Assembly (NCBI RefSeq): GCF_001613425.1
Contig: NZ_BDCI01000029.1
Span: forward strand, 158,297 to 222,296
Length of the DNA stretch: 64,000 nt
Source: Nocardia vulneris
GTDB taxonomy: Bacteria > Actinomycetota > Actinomycetes > Mycobacteriales > Mycobacteriaceae
Direction of reading: 5' to 3'
The first letter of the stretch is position 1. Each line of letters starts with the position of its first letter. Below the pieces are notes generated by a model. The model was not told the origin of the DNA, did not search any database, and was given only the letters and a program-made list of their open reading frames with translations. Position numbers and translations under genes: made by a program. Shown one piece after another: positions 24,481 to 34,339 of the stretch.

Positions 24481-27400
24481 TCACTGCACGTCCCCGGCCA
24501 GCAGCCCGGACAACGCGACGATCAGCGGCGCGGGCGGATCCCAGTCGAAGACGCCGTGACCCGGCGGGGTTTCGGCGCCGACCATGCCGCGGACGAACAG
24601 GTAGCGGGCGCCACCGAGGTGCCGGGCCGGATCGTAGCCGGGCAGCCGCCACCGCAGATAGCGGTGCAGGGCAACCGAATACAGCAGTGCCTGCAACGGG
24701 TAGTGCGAGCGGAGCATCTCGGCGGCCATCCGCTCGCGGGTGTAGTGCTCGACGGTGAGATCGCCGGTGCCCAGTCGGTTGGTCTTGTAGTCGACGATCA
24801 CATAGCGGGTGTCGGCGCCGGCGGCGACCCGCAGCACGGCATCGATGCTGCCGGTGAGATAGCCGCGCAGCGGGAGGTCGTCGAGCGTGGCCAAGTGGTC
24901 GGCGTACCCGAAGAGGTCGTCGTCGGAAGGCAGATGCGCGCGCAGCAGCTCGGCGATCCGGCGCAGCGTCGCCGCGGTGGCGCGCGGTGCGTCACCGCCG
25001 GCCAGCGGCAGCTCGAATTCCAGTTCGTTCAATCGGTCCCGGCTGGAGATATCGGCGAGTGCGCCGACATCCATCGGCGTGCGCAGCACGGCGAGCAGCG
25101 CCGCGGCGAGCAGGTCGGGGTCCACCTCGGCCATGAGTTCGCCGATCACGGCGCGGCACTGCCCGGAAACCTCGGCGGCCAGATCCGGTGCGTCGGTATC
25201 GATCAGCTCCAGCACGCCGTGCACCAGGGTGCCGAACTCCGCGCCATAGGGCAGCGCGTTCATCAGCGAGGGCGCGCCCCCGAACACCTCCTCGAGCACG
25301 GCGGCGGGCGCGTCGTCCGGCTCGTCCCCGGGCTCGCGGCCGTCCTCGGGTTCGAGTTCCGGCGCGACCGCGGCGGGGCCGTGCGCGGCGGCGGTCAGCG
25401 CCGAATACGAAGTCCGGCGCCAGTTCTGGTCGAGGGTGCGCTCGAAGCGCGCGACGGCGAGTGCGCCGGTTTCCCGTTCGCCACGCACCCGCTGGATCGT
25501 CACGTCCTCGGTGCCCGCCACCGCGGTCACCGAGATGGCCGCCGCCGCTCCCCCGGCCCAGGCCGAAAGCAGCCCTGGCGCAGCGGTATCCGCGGGGACG
25601 GACGCGCGGGGCGGCACGGTGTCGCCGCCGTCGGGCCTGCCGAGCACCATCCGGTGCAGTGGCGAGGCGGCCGTGGTGATCGCGGGCGCCCACCAGGCGA
25701 CGACCTGGCACATGGCGCGGGTCAGCGCGACGTAGAGCAGGCGCAGTTCCTCGCCCGCCTCCTCGGCTTCGCTGCGCAGCTTGCGTTCGGCGTAGCCGGA
25801 CGCGTCCGGGCCGCCGACGTCGAGCACCCGCGCACCGTTGTCGTCGTGGAAGAGCAGCGTCGCCGGATACGGGTTCTTCGCGTTGTCCCAGGCGAAAGGC
25901 AAGTAGACGATCGGGAATTCGAGGCCCTTGCTGGCGTGCACGGTGGCGATCTGCACGGCCGCGGCGTCGCGGTCGAGCCGGCGACTGCGGTCGGCGACCG
26001 TGCCCGAGGCGGGATCGCGCACCCGATCGGCCAGCCAGCGGGTCAGCGCGGTGAGCCCGAGCGATTCGGTGAGCGCCACCTGATCGAGCAACTGCGCGAC
26101 GTGACGCAGGTCGGTGAGCTGACGCTCGCCGTTCTCCACCGCGAGCAGCCGGTGCGCGAGATCGGCTTCGGCCGAGATCTTCTCGAAGACGGCGGCGAAA
26201 CCCGCGCGCGCGAACAACCGGGCCGCGTCGCGCAGTTGCGCGCTCACCCGTCCGACCAGATCAGCTCCGCCGCTGTCGATCTCGGCGGCGGTCACCCCGA
26301 GCAACGGGGTGCAGGCGGCCAGGCGCACCCGGTCGGCGCGGTGCGGCTGTTCGAGCGCGCGCAGCACCCAGAGCCAATCGGTGGCGCTGCCGGTCGCGAA
26401 CACGCTGGTGCCACCGGCGAGCACCGAGGCGACGCCCACCCGATCCAGTGCCGCTCGCACGACGTCGATCTGCGAGCGCGTCCGGACCAGCACGGCGATA
26501 TCGCCGGGGCCGATCGGCCGCTCCTCCGGCGGCAGCGCGTCACCGGCTGTGTCTGCCGTATTCCGCTGCGGCTCAGTACCGTTCGGCGTGTTACGGGGGC
26601 GGTGCGGAGTGGTGTCCAGCGTCGTCCCGGACTCGAGCAACCGGACGATATCGGCGGCCAGGTCGTCGGCGACCTTCGCGCGCATCCGGCCGACGGCCGG
26701 AAAACCGGACTTGTTCAGCGGACCCGCGCCGGTGCGGGTGAGGCACCGTACGCGCAGCGGAGTGCGCAGTTCCTCGGGTCCGCTCAGCCGCGACCACGGG
26801 CGGGTGGCGGCGACCGGATAGACGCTGATCTCCTTGTGCCCCAAGGCCGCACCACCTTGCAGGTGGTCCAGCGCGGCGATCAGCCCCGCGTCGCTGCGCC
26901 AGTTGGTGGTGAGCTCCTTGCGGGTGTCGGCGTGCGCGACCGCATCCAGGTAGCTGAGCACCTCCGCGCCGCGGAAGGCGTAGATCGCCTGCTTCGGATC
27001 GCCGACGAGCACCATCGTGGTGTGGCCGTGGAAGGCGAGGCGCAGGATGTCCCACTGCAGCGGGTCGGTGTCCTGGAACTCGTCGACCAGCGCGACCCGG
27101 TAGCGCGCGCGGATGCGCCGGCAGGCCCGGGGCCCGTGGTCGGGATCGGCGAGCACCTCGTGCAGCAGCACCAGCAGGTCGTCGAAGTCGCGCAGCCCCG
27201 CCAGCCGCTTGCGGCGCTCGGTTTCGGCCCGGACGGCGGTCGCGAACGCCACCCGCTCCCCCGCCGCGGACTCCCCGGCGGGCACCAGCATGGCGTGCCG
27301 GTCCTGCACGGCGGCCAGCGCCAGGGTGTGTGATTCCTTCACCGTGAACGGCGGTTCGGCACGGGCGTACCGATTCAGATAGAGGTCGTCGGCGACCGTG

Positions 27401-27942
27401 CCGACCAGTTCGTCGACCGATTCCACCAGCCGCGCGCCCGGGTCGTGCTCGCCGGCGAGACCGAGTTCGTCGAGCATCCGCTGGCAGAAGCTGTGCGTGG
27501 TCGCGATGGTGCCCGCGTCGAAATCCGACAGCGCGGCGAGCAGGCGGGCGCGCCGGCGCCGCACCTCGTCCGGGTCGGCCTCGGCCAGATAGCGGACCAG
27601 GTCGTCGGCGTGCGCGCGGGCCAGCTCGGGATCCGCCAGACCGGCCGCGACCAGCACGAACCGCTCCCGGGTTCGCTCACGCAACTCCTGCGTCGCGGCC
27701 CGGCTGAACGTCACCAGCAACAGTTCGGCGACGTCGATGCCCGCCTCGGCGACATACCGCACCGCGAGCCCGACGATAGCGTGCGTCTTGCCCGTTCCGG
27801 CGCTCGCCTCCAGCACGGTCGTCCCCGTGGGCAGCGGGCCGTAGGGTTCGAAGGCGTCGGGCCCGTCGACCTCGGGCACCACGAACGAGGTGTCTTGTAC
27901 GGTCACGCGAACACCCGCCTCTCGACCCGCCGAAAGGGCCAT
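24481..27942 (-). CDS. recB: Exodeoxyribonuclease V subunit beta (RecB helicase-nuclease)
   Basis: The 3'-5' helicase and nuclease of RecBCD, about 1153 residues. UvrD-like motifs are complete: Walker A EASAGTGKTHA, VDEFQDTDPLQW, GDPKQAIYAFRGA, TVHASKGLEFPIV and LLYVALTRA. The C-terminal nuclease motif VIVDYKTNR is intact, so the enzyme should be active. ATG 27942 has a weak ribosome site; GTG 27906 after a GGCGGG stretch is also possible. It follows recC by about 65-100 bases. Confidence 0.95.
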   Translation of the reverse strand: MALSAGREAGVRVTVQDTSFVVPEVDGPDAFEPYGPLPTGTTVLEASAGTGKTHAIVGLAVRYVAEAGIDVAELLLVTFSRAATQELRERTRERFVLVAAGLADPELARAHADDLVRYLAEADPDEVRRRRARLLAALSDFDAGTIATTHSFCQRMLDELGLAGEHDPGARLVESVDELVGTVADDLYLNRYARAEPPFTVKESHTLALAAVQDRHAMLVPAGESAAGERVAFATAVRAETERRKRLAGLRDFDDLLVLLHEVLADPDHGPRACRRIRARYRVALVDEFQDTDPLQWDILRLAFHGHTTMVLVGDPKQAIYAFRGAEVLSYLDAVAHADTRKELTTNWRSDAGLIAALDHLQGGAALGHKEISVYPVAATRPWSRLSGPEELRTPLRVRCLTRTGAGPLNKSGFPAVGRMRAKVADDLAADIVRLLESGTTLDTTPHRPRNTPNGTEPQRNTADTAGDALPPEERPIGPGDIAVLVRTRSQIDVVRAALDRVGVASVLAGGTSVFATGSATDWLWVLRALEQPHRADRVRLAACTPLLGVTAAEIDSGGADLVGRVSAQLRDAARLFARAGFAAVFEKISAEADLAHRLLAVENGERQLTDLRHVAQLLDQVALTESLGLTALTRWLADRVRDPASGTVADRSRRLDRDAAAVQIATVHASKGLEFPIVYLPFAWDNAKNPYPATLLFHDDNGARVLDVGGPDASGYAERKLRSEAEEAGEELRLLYVALTRAMCQVVAWWAPAITTAASPLHRMVLGRPDGGDTVPPRASVPADTAAPGLLSAWAGGAAAAISVTAVAGTEDVTIQRVRGERETGALAVARFERTLDQNWRRTSYSALTAAAHGPAAVAPELEPEDGREPGDEPDDAPAAVLEEVFGGAPSLMNALPYGAEFGTLVHGVLELIDTDAPDLAAEVSGQCRAVIGELMAEVDPDLLAAALLAVLRTPMDVGALADISSRDRLNELEFELPLAGGDAPRATAATLRRIAELLRAHLPSDDDLFGYADHLATLDDLPLRGYLTGSIDAVLRVAAGADTRYVIVDYKTNRLGTGDLTVEHYTRERMAAEMLRSHYPLQALLYSVALHRYLRWRLPGYDPARHLGGARYLFVRGMVGAETPPGHGVFDWDPPAPLIVALSGLLAGDVQ

Positions 27943-28006
27943 TCTGCCCGGTCGATGCGCGCATCCGGCCCACCGACACGCATGACGCGTCGCACCGGTG
28001 CACCGC

Positions 28007-31000
28007 TCACGGCTGACCCTGGCTTTCCGCGGTCAGCAGAGGCGCCCACAGGCGCCGGGCGAGTGCGCCGAAGCGGGTGGTCTCGCCGGGCTCGCCGGCC
28101 TGGGCGGGGATCTCCATCAGGTGTTCGAGACGAGGCGCGGGGCCCCACACGTAGCGCAGGTGACGGTCGGTGTGGTCGCCGAACGGGCCCGGCCCGTTCG
28201 GACCGCCGTTGAACTCGCGCTCCGCCGCGACGACGGCCTCCTCGACGGTGGCACCGCGGAAACGTCGTTCGGCGTACGCCGCGGTGGCACCCGGGGCGAT
28301 CGGCAACGGCTCGGTGAGTCCGGCGTCGCGCAGCGCGACGAGCTCACGCAGGATCGTGCGCGCGGCAGGCATTTCGGGCGCGGTGATCTCCGAACGCCAG
28401 GCGGGACGGCCGAATTGGCCGCGTCCGGTGGTGACGGCCCGCCAGGACCGATCCTCGGTGACCGCGAGGGCGAGCAGCGAAACCCACGCCGCGATCCGGT
28501 GTTTCGGGGCGAGCCGGGAGAAGGTGGTGCGAACCAGGGTCTCCCCGCGCACCTCGGGCACGGTCCCGGTGAGCCTGCGGCCGTTGCCGAGATCGACCGC
28601 GACGTCGACGGCCCGCACCGGACCCGCGTAGTCGGCCTGCGACGCGCGGACCAGTTTGTCCACCGTGTGCTCGACCTCGTCCAGCACCGCGGCGCCGAAA
28701 CCGAAGGGCGGCAACGTGCCCCGGCGCCATTCGGCGGCGCGCAGGGCCGCCGGGTCGGCGCCGGTCAGGCGGGCGGCGAGCAGGCGCTCACCGAGTTCCC
28801 ATTTGGCCAGCCCGTCGAGTTCGATGGGCAACCGGTCGGCGATGTCCTCGTCGTGTTCCGGCACGCGCAGGCCGAGCCGCTGCCACAGGAACGCGCGCAC
28901 CGGATGCTCTACGAACGAGATCAGGTCGGCCAGTGCGACATCGGCGAGTTCCGGGGTGGACAGCGGCTCGGGCAGGAACGCGGGACGCGGTTGCGCCGGC
29001 TGCCCCGCGGACACCGCGCCGGCCAGCGCCACCGTGTCGAAACTGAACGGCGCGTCGGCCCGGAAGTTGCGACGGTCGAAGCCCTGCAACGGATGTCGCG
29101 TCACCACCGTGTCCATACCCGGCCCACCCACGTGCGCCCGCAGCACGTCGAGCAGCTCGGCGACCGGGATGGCGGGCGGGCGGTGCGCGCCGCTCACCGG
29201 GTCGGCCCCGGTGTGGAACACCAGCAGCTGCTCCTGCGCCGCGAGGACGGCGTCGAGCAGCAGCTGCCGGTCCTCGCTGCGCGGATCCCGTTCGCCGAGC
29301 AGCGGATCGCGGGCCAGCACGTCGTCGCCGTCGACGCCGCCGGCCCGCGGGAACACGTCGTCGTCCAGGCCGAGCAGCACCACCACCCGGTGCGGCACCG
29401 ACCGCATCGGCACCAGCGTGCACACGGTCAGCTCGCCGGTGCGGAAGTTGGCCCGGGTGGGGCGGGCGGCCAGTCGCGCGTGCAGCAGCACCCCGACGTC
29501 GGCGAGGCGCAGGTCGATCTCGCCCGCGCGCTCGATCGCGGCGGCGAGTTCGACACGCGCCTCGGTACGCACCCAGGACTGCGAATTCGGTACGTCCGTC
29601 AGCAGATCCAGCGCACGGCTCAGCACCGCCGCCCACTCGTGCGCGGGCCGGGGGCCGCGCAGATCGCGCAGGCACACCGCGAGCCGATCGATGAATTCCG
29701 CGAACCGGCCGGCCAGGTCGACATCGTTGCTGTCCACGTCGTCCAGCGGCAACGCGAGATCGAGCCAGTCCTCGGAGGTTTCGCCCGCGGTCACCCCGAG
29801 CAGGATGCGATCCACCGCGCTGTTCAAGGTGTTCTGCGCGAAGTCGGCGAGGCCGAAGGCCTGCCGCTGCCGCTGGCCGATCCCCCAGCGCGCACCCGAT
29901 TCGGCGGCCCACTCGCGCAGCCGCTCGATATCGTCGTCGTCGAAACCACAACGCCGCCGCACGGTTTCGGCCGCTGCCAGATCCAGCACCTGGGTGACGG
30001 TGACCCGCCCGTCGGCCAGCTCGAGCAGCACACCGATCACCGCCAGCAGCGGATTGGTGATGCCGCGGCCGCGGTCGGCGAGCCGCACCCGCAGCCCGTG
30101 CGCCGGATGGGCCGAATCCGGTACGGGCCCGGCCGATCCCGCGCTCTGCTGCCCGAACGCGGCGCGGACCAGCGGGGCGTAGGTCTCCACCTCGGGGCAC
30201 ATGACGAGCACGTCGCGCGGCTCCAGCGTGGTGTCCGCGGCGAACCGGCCGAGCAGGCATTCGCGCAGCACCTCGACCTGGCGCGCGGGGCCGTGGCAGG
30301 CGTGCACCTGCACCGTGCCGTCACCCGCGCGGACCGCGGCGGGCGGCCACCGATCGTCGCGGATGCCCGCCTGTACCGCGCGGAGCAACGTCGGCTCCAC
30401 TGAATCAGACAGCGGCTCAGCCGCATTCGAGACCGGATGGTGGGTATCGGTGGCGGCCGCGCCGGCCAGGCGCTGCTGCAGCTCCCGCACGTCCCGGGCG
30501 AGCCCCGCGAGCAACGGGTGGTGCACCGCCGCGGCGCTGCGGTCGGCCGCGCGGGTACGCGCCGCGGGCGCCGCGCTCAGCGCGCGCCACATCACCGGGC
30601 TCGGATGCGGGAGCCACACATGGACGTCCCGGGTCTGCGCGAGGGCGCTGAGCACGGCGAGCTGATCGGTCGCGAGCCGGGTCGCGCCGAACAGCGAGAA
30701 GCGCGCGGGCAGCGGGACGAGTTCCGGTTCGGCGCGCAGCCGTGCGCAGGCGGCGTCGAGCCGCTCCGCCGGGCTCGGCGTACCGACCTCGGCCCGCAGG
30801 CGCCGCCACAGTTCCGGCTGCCACAACAGGTCCTCGGGCACCGGGTTGCCCGCGCCGTCGGTGTCCGATGCCGCGGACCATGCCGCGAGCAAGCCTGGTC
30901 GCTGGCTCGCGTAACTGTCGAACAGCGCGGCCAGGTGCGCGGCGGTGGCGTAGCGGCGCCCGATCCGATGATCGCGCCCGGTGCCGTCCTGTGCACCCAG

Positions 31001-31405
31001 ATGCCGGGTCAGCACCGCGCACCACGGCTGCCCGAGCGAGGCGTCGATCACCCGCAGCAAGGTCCACACCAGATTGTCCGGCGCCCACGGATCGTCTTCG
31101 GGCCGAACCCCGCTCGCCGCGGCCAGCGCCGTGCCGACCAGCGCGGCCGGCGACGGGAACTGGATGTTCGCGGCCACGCCGTCGGTCGACGCGGTGCCGG
31201 TGGACGGGGCGAAGGCCATCGCGCCCGACTCACCGGAGACGCCGAGCACCCCGGACAGGCGCTGGGTCAGCCACCGTTCCACGCCTTTCGCGGGCACCGC
31301 CACCACCTCCGCCGCGAACGGGTCCGGCAGCGGCGTGGCCAGCAGTCCGGCCAGCTCGTCCGCCAGCACGTCGGCGCGCTCGGCACGGTGGATGTGCAAC
31401 GGCAT
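28007..31405 (-). CDS. recC: Exodeoxyribonuclease V subunit gamma (RecC)
   Basis: The 1132-residue Chi-scanning subunit. It keeps the inactive-helicase layout: an N-terminal IHRAERADVLADELAGLL start, VAVPAKGVERWLTQRLS, then DVLVMCPEVETYAPLVRAAF, LLGLDDDVFPR and FISFVEHPVRAFLWQRL-like C-terminal nuclease-fold remnant (DLISFVEHPVRAFLWQRLG). ATG 31405 has GAGAGGG upstream; longer in-frame extensions lie in the promoter region. First gene of the repair run. Confidence 0.95.
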   Translation of the reverse strand: MPLHIHRAERADVLADELAGLLATPLPDPFAAEVVAVPAKGVERWLTQRLSGVLGVSGESGAMAFAPSTGTASTDGVAANIQFPSPAALVGTALAAASGVRPEDDPWAPDNLVWTLLRVIDASLGQPWCAVLTRHLGAQDGTGRDHRIGRRYATAAHLAALFDSYASQRPGLLAAWSAASDTDGAGNPVPEDLLWQPELWRRLRAEVGTPSPAERLDAACARLRAEPELVPLPARFSLFGATRLATDQLAVLSALAQTRDVHVWLPHPSPVMWRALSAAPAARTRAADRSAAAVHHPLLAGLARDVRELQQRLAGAAATDTHHPVSNAAEPLSDSVEPTLLRAVQAGIRDDRWPPAAVRAGDGTVQVHACHGPARQVEVLRECLLGRFAADTTLEPRDVLVMCPEVETYAPLVRAAFGQQSAGSAGPVPDSAHPAHGLRVRLADRGRGITNPLLAVIGVLLELADGRVTVTQVLDLAAAETVRRRCGFDDDDIERLREWAAESGARWGIGQRQRQAFGLADFAQNTLNSAVDRILLGVTAGETSEDWLDLALPLDDVDSNDVDLAGRFAEFIDRLAVCLRDLRGPRPAHEWAAVLSRALDLLTDVPNSQSWVRTEARVELAAAIERAGEIDLRLADVGVLLHARLAARPTRANFRTGELTVCTLVPMRSVPHRVVVLLGLDDDVFPRAGGVDGDDVLARDPLLGERDPRSEDRQLLLDAVLAAQEQLLVFHTGADPVSGAHRPPAIPVAELLDVLRAHVGGPGMDTVVTRHPLQGFDRRNFRADAPFSFDTVALAGAVSAGQPAQPRPAFLPEPLSTPELADVALADLISFVEHPVRAFLWQRLGLRVPEHDEDIADRLPIELDGLAKWELGERLLAARLTGADPAALRAAEWRRGTLPPFGFGAAVLDEVEHTVDKLVRASQADYAGPVRAVDVAVDLGNGRRLTGTVPEVRGETLVRTTFSRLAPKHRIAAWVSLLALAVTEDRSWRAVTTGRGQFGRPAWRSEITAPEMPAARTILRELVALRDAGLTEPLPIAPGATAAYAERRFRGATVEEAVVAAEREFNGGPNGPGPFGDHTDRHLRYVWGPAPRLEHLMEIPAQAGEPGETTRFGALARRLWAPLLTAESQGQP

Positions 31406-31496
31406 CTGCGCCCTCTCGTTCGGTGCGGGGTCGGACTGCGGGGGTGGAATTCGCGCGGCTCCTCGGTCGCGCCGGAACCACGCGACATCCCGCACG

Positions 31497-31502
31497 TTTA
31501 TA
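31497..31502 (-). promoter_or_regulatory. Candidate -10 element upstream of recC
   Basis: TATAAA on the minus strand about 92 bases before the recC start is the most AT-rich patch of this 237-base gap. No clear -35 is spaced correctly. The rest of the gap (31406-31642) shows no gene. Confidence 0.3.
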
Positions 31503-31642
31503 CGCCCAACCCTTGCGCGGCGAGCGCACTACCCGCCGAAGCGCCGTGCCGGTCGACCCATCCGCTGCCGGAGCACCAGCCCGACGCGGCGGCCCGCCCC
31601 CGGATCACCGCTCAGCACGGCACGCGGCCGCCGAATTCCTGC

Positions 31643-32776
31643 TCAATCCAGCACCATCTGCGCGGCGCCGTCGGGGCGGCCGGCGATGACGGTGTTGCCG
31701 CCCAGTTGTTTCGCGCGGTACATGGCGGAATCGGCGCGCCGGAACAGGTCTCGCATGCTCGTTTCCGCGTTCTGATCCGATACCGCGTTCTGATCCGATA
31801 TCGCGGTGCCGATGCTCGCGGTGATCGGGATCGGCAGCGTGTCCGTCGCGGCGATCGCGTGCCGCATGCGTTCGGCCAGTACCTCGAGTGCTTCCGCACG
31901 TAGCGTGCCGACCACCACGAACTCGTCGCCGCCGGTGCGCGCGACGACGGCGTCCGGCGGCACCGCGGCGCGCAGGCAGTCCGCGGTCCGGACCAGTACC
32001 TCGTCGCCGAGCGAGTGCCCGGCGGTGTCGTTGACGGCCTTGAACCGGTCCAGATCGATGATCACGACGTAGACCGGGCCACCCTGGCCGCGGTGCGCGT
32101 ACTGCGCGAGGCGGGAATCGAGGCCGCGCCGGTTCAGCAGGCGGGTCAGCGGATCGGACAGCGCGTCCAGGCGCAGCAGCCAGTGACAGAACTGCACGAC
32201 CGGCAGCACCACGCCGGTCACCGCGAGATTGGCCAGCACCACGCCGACGGCCAGCGCCGGATCGCCGGTGGCGTGCGCGTTGTCGCCCGGCTTGCCGATC
32301 ACCAGCAGCACCGCCAGCAGCACGATCGACAGCAGCGACCAGCCGAGATGCCAGGCCAGGATCCGCGGCCCGTGGAAGATCGTCACGTAACCGCCGGTGG
32401 TGGCCAGCAGGACGATGCCCAGGGCGCCGAGCAGCCGGTCCTGGACCAGGATGTTGTTCGCGGTGATGCCGATATCGATGGCCGCGACCCACACCAGGGA
32501 CTCGCGCTCGGACGGCCACGGCAGCAGCCACCAGCGCAAGGTCCACAGCCCGGCCAGCACGCTCACCGCGATCGCCTGGGTGACGCCGACCGGCCCGGCC
32601 TGACCGGCGTGTGAGACCAGCGCCAGCAGGGTGATCGCCATCATCACCAGTCCCGCGGTACCGACCATCAGCTTGAGCGCCGCGAGCGCGGAGTGCGAGG
32701 CGAAGGTCTCGACCAGCCAGCGGTAGTCGACCCGCTCACGCCACCAGGCCCGGAAGATCCGTCGGATATCGGTCAT
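31643..32776 (-). CDS. Membrane diguanylate cyclase (GGDEF), paralogue of the 14972 gene
   Basis: A 377-residue cyclic di-GMP synthase. It has the same plan as the gene at 14972-16171: a short cytosolic start (VDYRWLVETFASHSALAALK), six hydrophobic segments, then a GGDEF domain with DPLTRLLNRRG, DLDRFKAVNDTAGH and ARTGGDEFVVVG. The inhibitory RxxD site is missing here too. A six-residue duplication (SDQNAV/SDQNAE) sits late in the cyclase domain. ATG 32776 is favoured, with GAGGCGG upstream. Full-length similarity indicates duplication of the whole gene. Confidence 0.92.
   Translation of the reverse strand: MTDIRRIFRAWWRERVDYRWLVETFASHSALAALKLMVGTAGLVMMAITLLALVSHAGQAGPVGVTQAIAVSVLAGLWTLRWWLLPWPSERESLVWVAAIDIGITANNILVQDRLLGALGIVLLATTGGYVTIFHGPRILAWHLGWSLLSIVLLAVLLVIGKPGDNAHATGDPALAVGVVLANLAVTGVVLPVVQFCHWLLRLDALSDPLTRLLNRRGLDSRLAQYAHRGQGGPVYVVIIDLDRFKAVNDTAGHSLGDEVLVRTADCLRAAVPPDAVVARTGGDEFVVVGTLRAEALEVLAERMRHAIAATDTLPIPITASIGTAISDQNAVSDQNAETSMRDLFRRADSAMYRAKQLGGNTVIAGRPDGAAQMVLD
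31765..31800 (-). repeat. Perfect 18-bp tandem duplication in the diguanylate cyclase gene
   Basis: Two identical adjacent 18-bp units (31765-31782 and 31783-31800) code for a repeated SDQNA segment. The paralogue has different sequence at this place. It lies in a loop and keeps the frame. Confidence 0.9.
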
Positions 32777-33126
32777 GGTCACCGCCTCGCGTCGTCTTCG
32801 AGCGTCCGGCCGGTTGTGCATGCTGCCCACAACGGCGCCGCATGATTGCGGCATGTTAACTGTAACGGAACGTCACAGCATGAATCGCTCCCCACCTGCA
32901 TCGAACACGTTCACTCATCCCGCGCCACGCCGGGCCACCTGCACCGATCGCACGCCGCACGCCCCCGGGGCGGCAAAGCGACCAAATGGTCTACCCAACA
33001 AGAGGAGTGAGTTAAACCACACCAGAACACGTTCCTTCGCCGTGTCCGCTCGGATCCGCGCCGCCGATGTGCGACAGTGCTCATCCGGGGAGGAACGAGA
33101 GAGCACCGAAAGGCTGGTTCGCGTTC
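32777..33126. other. 350-base intergenic region before the small plus-strand gene
   Basis: No convincing gene. It contains a hairpin GCCGCA-TGAT-TGCGGC (32837-32852) and, next to it, an imperfect dyad GTAACG-gaa-CGTCAC (32862-32876) close to a possible minus-strand -10 (TAACAT). These may form the control region of the diguanylate cyclase. The rest is unremarkable. Confidence 0.35.
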
Positions 33127-33333
33127 ATGGATGCGATGGTGATTCCCCTGGTCCCGAGGGGCGGGTTCACAGTCCGCCGCGTGGGAGACCGCTGGGAGCT
33201 CGTCAACTCGCGAGGCTACGGCCGCACCGTCGTCCTACATTCCTGGCCGCGCGATCAGCACTCCGAGGCGTTCGAGCACTGCTATCGGCTGAACGGCCGC
33301 ACAGTAGAGGAACTGCAGGCCGCGTTCCGCTGA
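33127..33333 (+). CDS. Hypothetical protein, 68 residues
   Basis: A small soluble protein: MDAMVIPLVPRGGFTVRR, then a beta-rich centre (WELVNSRGYGRTVVLHSW) and a helix (SEAFEHCYRLNGRTVEELQ). The fold may be a small beta-beta-alpha domain, with no family recognised. ATG 33127 is used; ATG 33136 is possible. GC-rich third codon positions agree with coding. It precedes the beta-lactamase-like gene by about 107 bases on the same strand. Confidence 0.55.
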   Translation: MDAMVIPLVPRGGFTVRRVGDRWELVNSRGYGRTVVLHSWPRDQHSEAFEHCYRLNGRTVEELQAAFR

Positions 33334-33440
33334 ACGACCCGCGGATGGCTGAAACCCGCTGGGGCACAAGCGTGATAGCACAAGCCGGACTTCAGCTCAA
33401 GACGTGCGTCTCGGGCTCCGATGTGCGATCGTGTTCCACC

Positions 33441-34331
33441 GTGCGTTACCCGTCGCCCGCCACCCGCGCCGTTCCCCGTGTGGCCGCCTCCGCCTGTGTC
33501 CTCGCCGCCGCGGCGATCCTCATCCCGAGCGTGCCCGCCCTGCTCCCGCACGCGTCCGCCGTGCCGGTGCCGCTGGCGCATACCGATGCCTGCCTATCCG
33601 GGTTCGACTGCGATATGAGCAATCGGATCAGCAAGGTGGACAACTACCTGAAGGGGCGCCCCGGCGTCACCGGTTACGTTGTGCGCGACCGGGTTTCCGG
33701 TGGCGTGTACGCGAATGCGAACGCCGAGAACGCGGTCTGGACGGCGTCGACCATCAAGCTCGCCATCGCCGAGGATCTGCTGAACCGGGCCCGGGTCGGC
33801 GCGATCAACCTCACGCCGGACGATCGCGGCCTGATGGAATCCATGCTGGCCACCTCCAACGACCGCGCCACCGACGTGCTCTGGGCCAAGTACGCGGGCC
33901 TGGACCGGATGGCGTTCAACAACGCCTTCCGCGCCAACGGCATGGCCACCCTGGTTCCGCAGCCGACCAACACCGCGCTGTTCCCGGACTGGTCGTTCCA
34001 GAAGTGCACCGCCGCCGACCTGGACCGGCTGATGGACAACATCCTCAACCAGATGCACCCCGACGACCGCGCCTACCTGCTGGACCGGATGCGCTCGGTG
34101 GACAGCAACCAGCACTGGGGCGTGTGGGGCGCGGGCGCGCCGATGCGGCCGGGCCTGAAGAACGGCTGGTCCGAGGAGCAGGGCGGCTGGGTGGTGAACT
34201 CGGTCGGCTTCGCGGGTCCCGGCGAGCGATACACCCTGGCCATCATGACCGCGATGGGTAACGCGGGCGGCTACGAAGACGGCGCGGCCACCGACACCAA
34301 GGTCGCGGAGATGCTGTTCGCCGGACGCTGA
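33441..34331 (+). CDS. Secreted class A beta-lactamase-like serine hydrolase
   Basis: A 296-residue exported protein. The signal peptide (VAASACVLAAAAILIPSV) is followed by a two-Cys segment (DACLSGFDC). The active-site elements of the serine beta-lactamase/PBP fold are present: STIK (S-x-x-K), SND in place of SDN, and KNG in place of KTG. A catalytic Glu equivalent to E166 is not clear, so it may be a transpeptidase-like or esterase-like member rather than an antibiotic-hydrolysing enzyme. GTG 33441 is chosen as the start nearest the signal peptide; GTG 33423 is in frame. It ends at a strong bidirectional terminator. Confidence 0.75.
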   Translation: MRYPSPATRAVPRVAASACVLAAAAILIPSVPALLPHASAVPVPLAHTDACLSGFDCDMSNRISKVDNYLKGRPGVTGYVVRDRVSGGVYANANAENAVWTASTIKLAIAEDLLNRARVGAINLTPDDRGLMESMLATSNDRATDVLWAKYAGLDRMAFNNAFRANGMATLVPQPTNTALFPDWSFQKCTAADLDRLMDNILNQMHPDDRAYLLDRMRSVDSNQHWGVWGAGAPMRPGLKNGWSEEQGGWVVNSVGFAGPGERYTLAIMTAMGNAGGYEDGAATDTKVAEMLFAGR

Positions 34332-34339
34332 TACCTGTT

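Noticed and set aside
24172..27333. Open frame of over 1000 codons opposite recB
   Set aside because: No recognisable domain, biased composition and full overlap with recB, which has intact helicase and nuclease motifs.
27998..30403. Long open frame opposite recC
   Set aside because: Composition of an antisense frame (Arg/Gly/His/Ala-rich) and no domain; recC is clear on the other strand.
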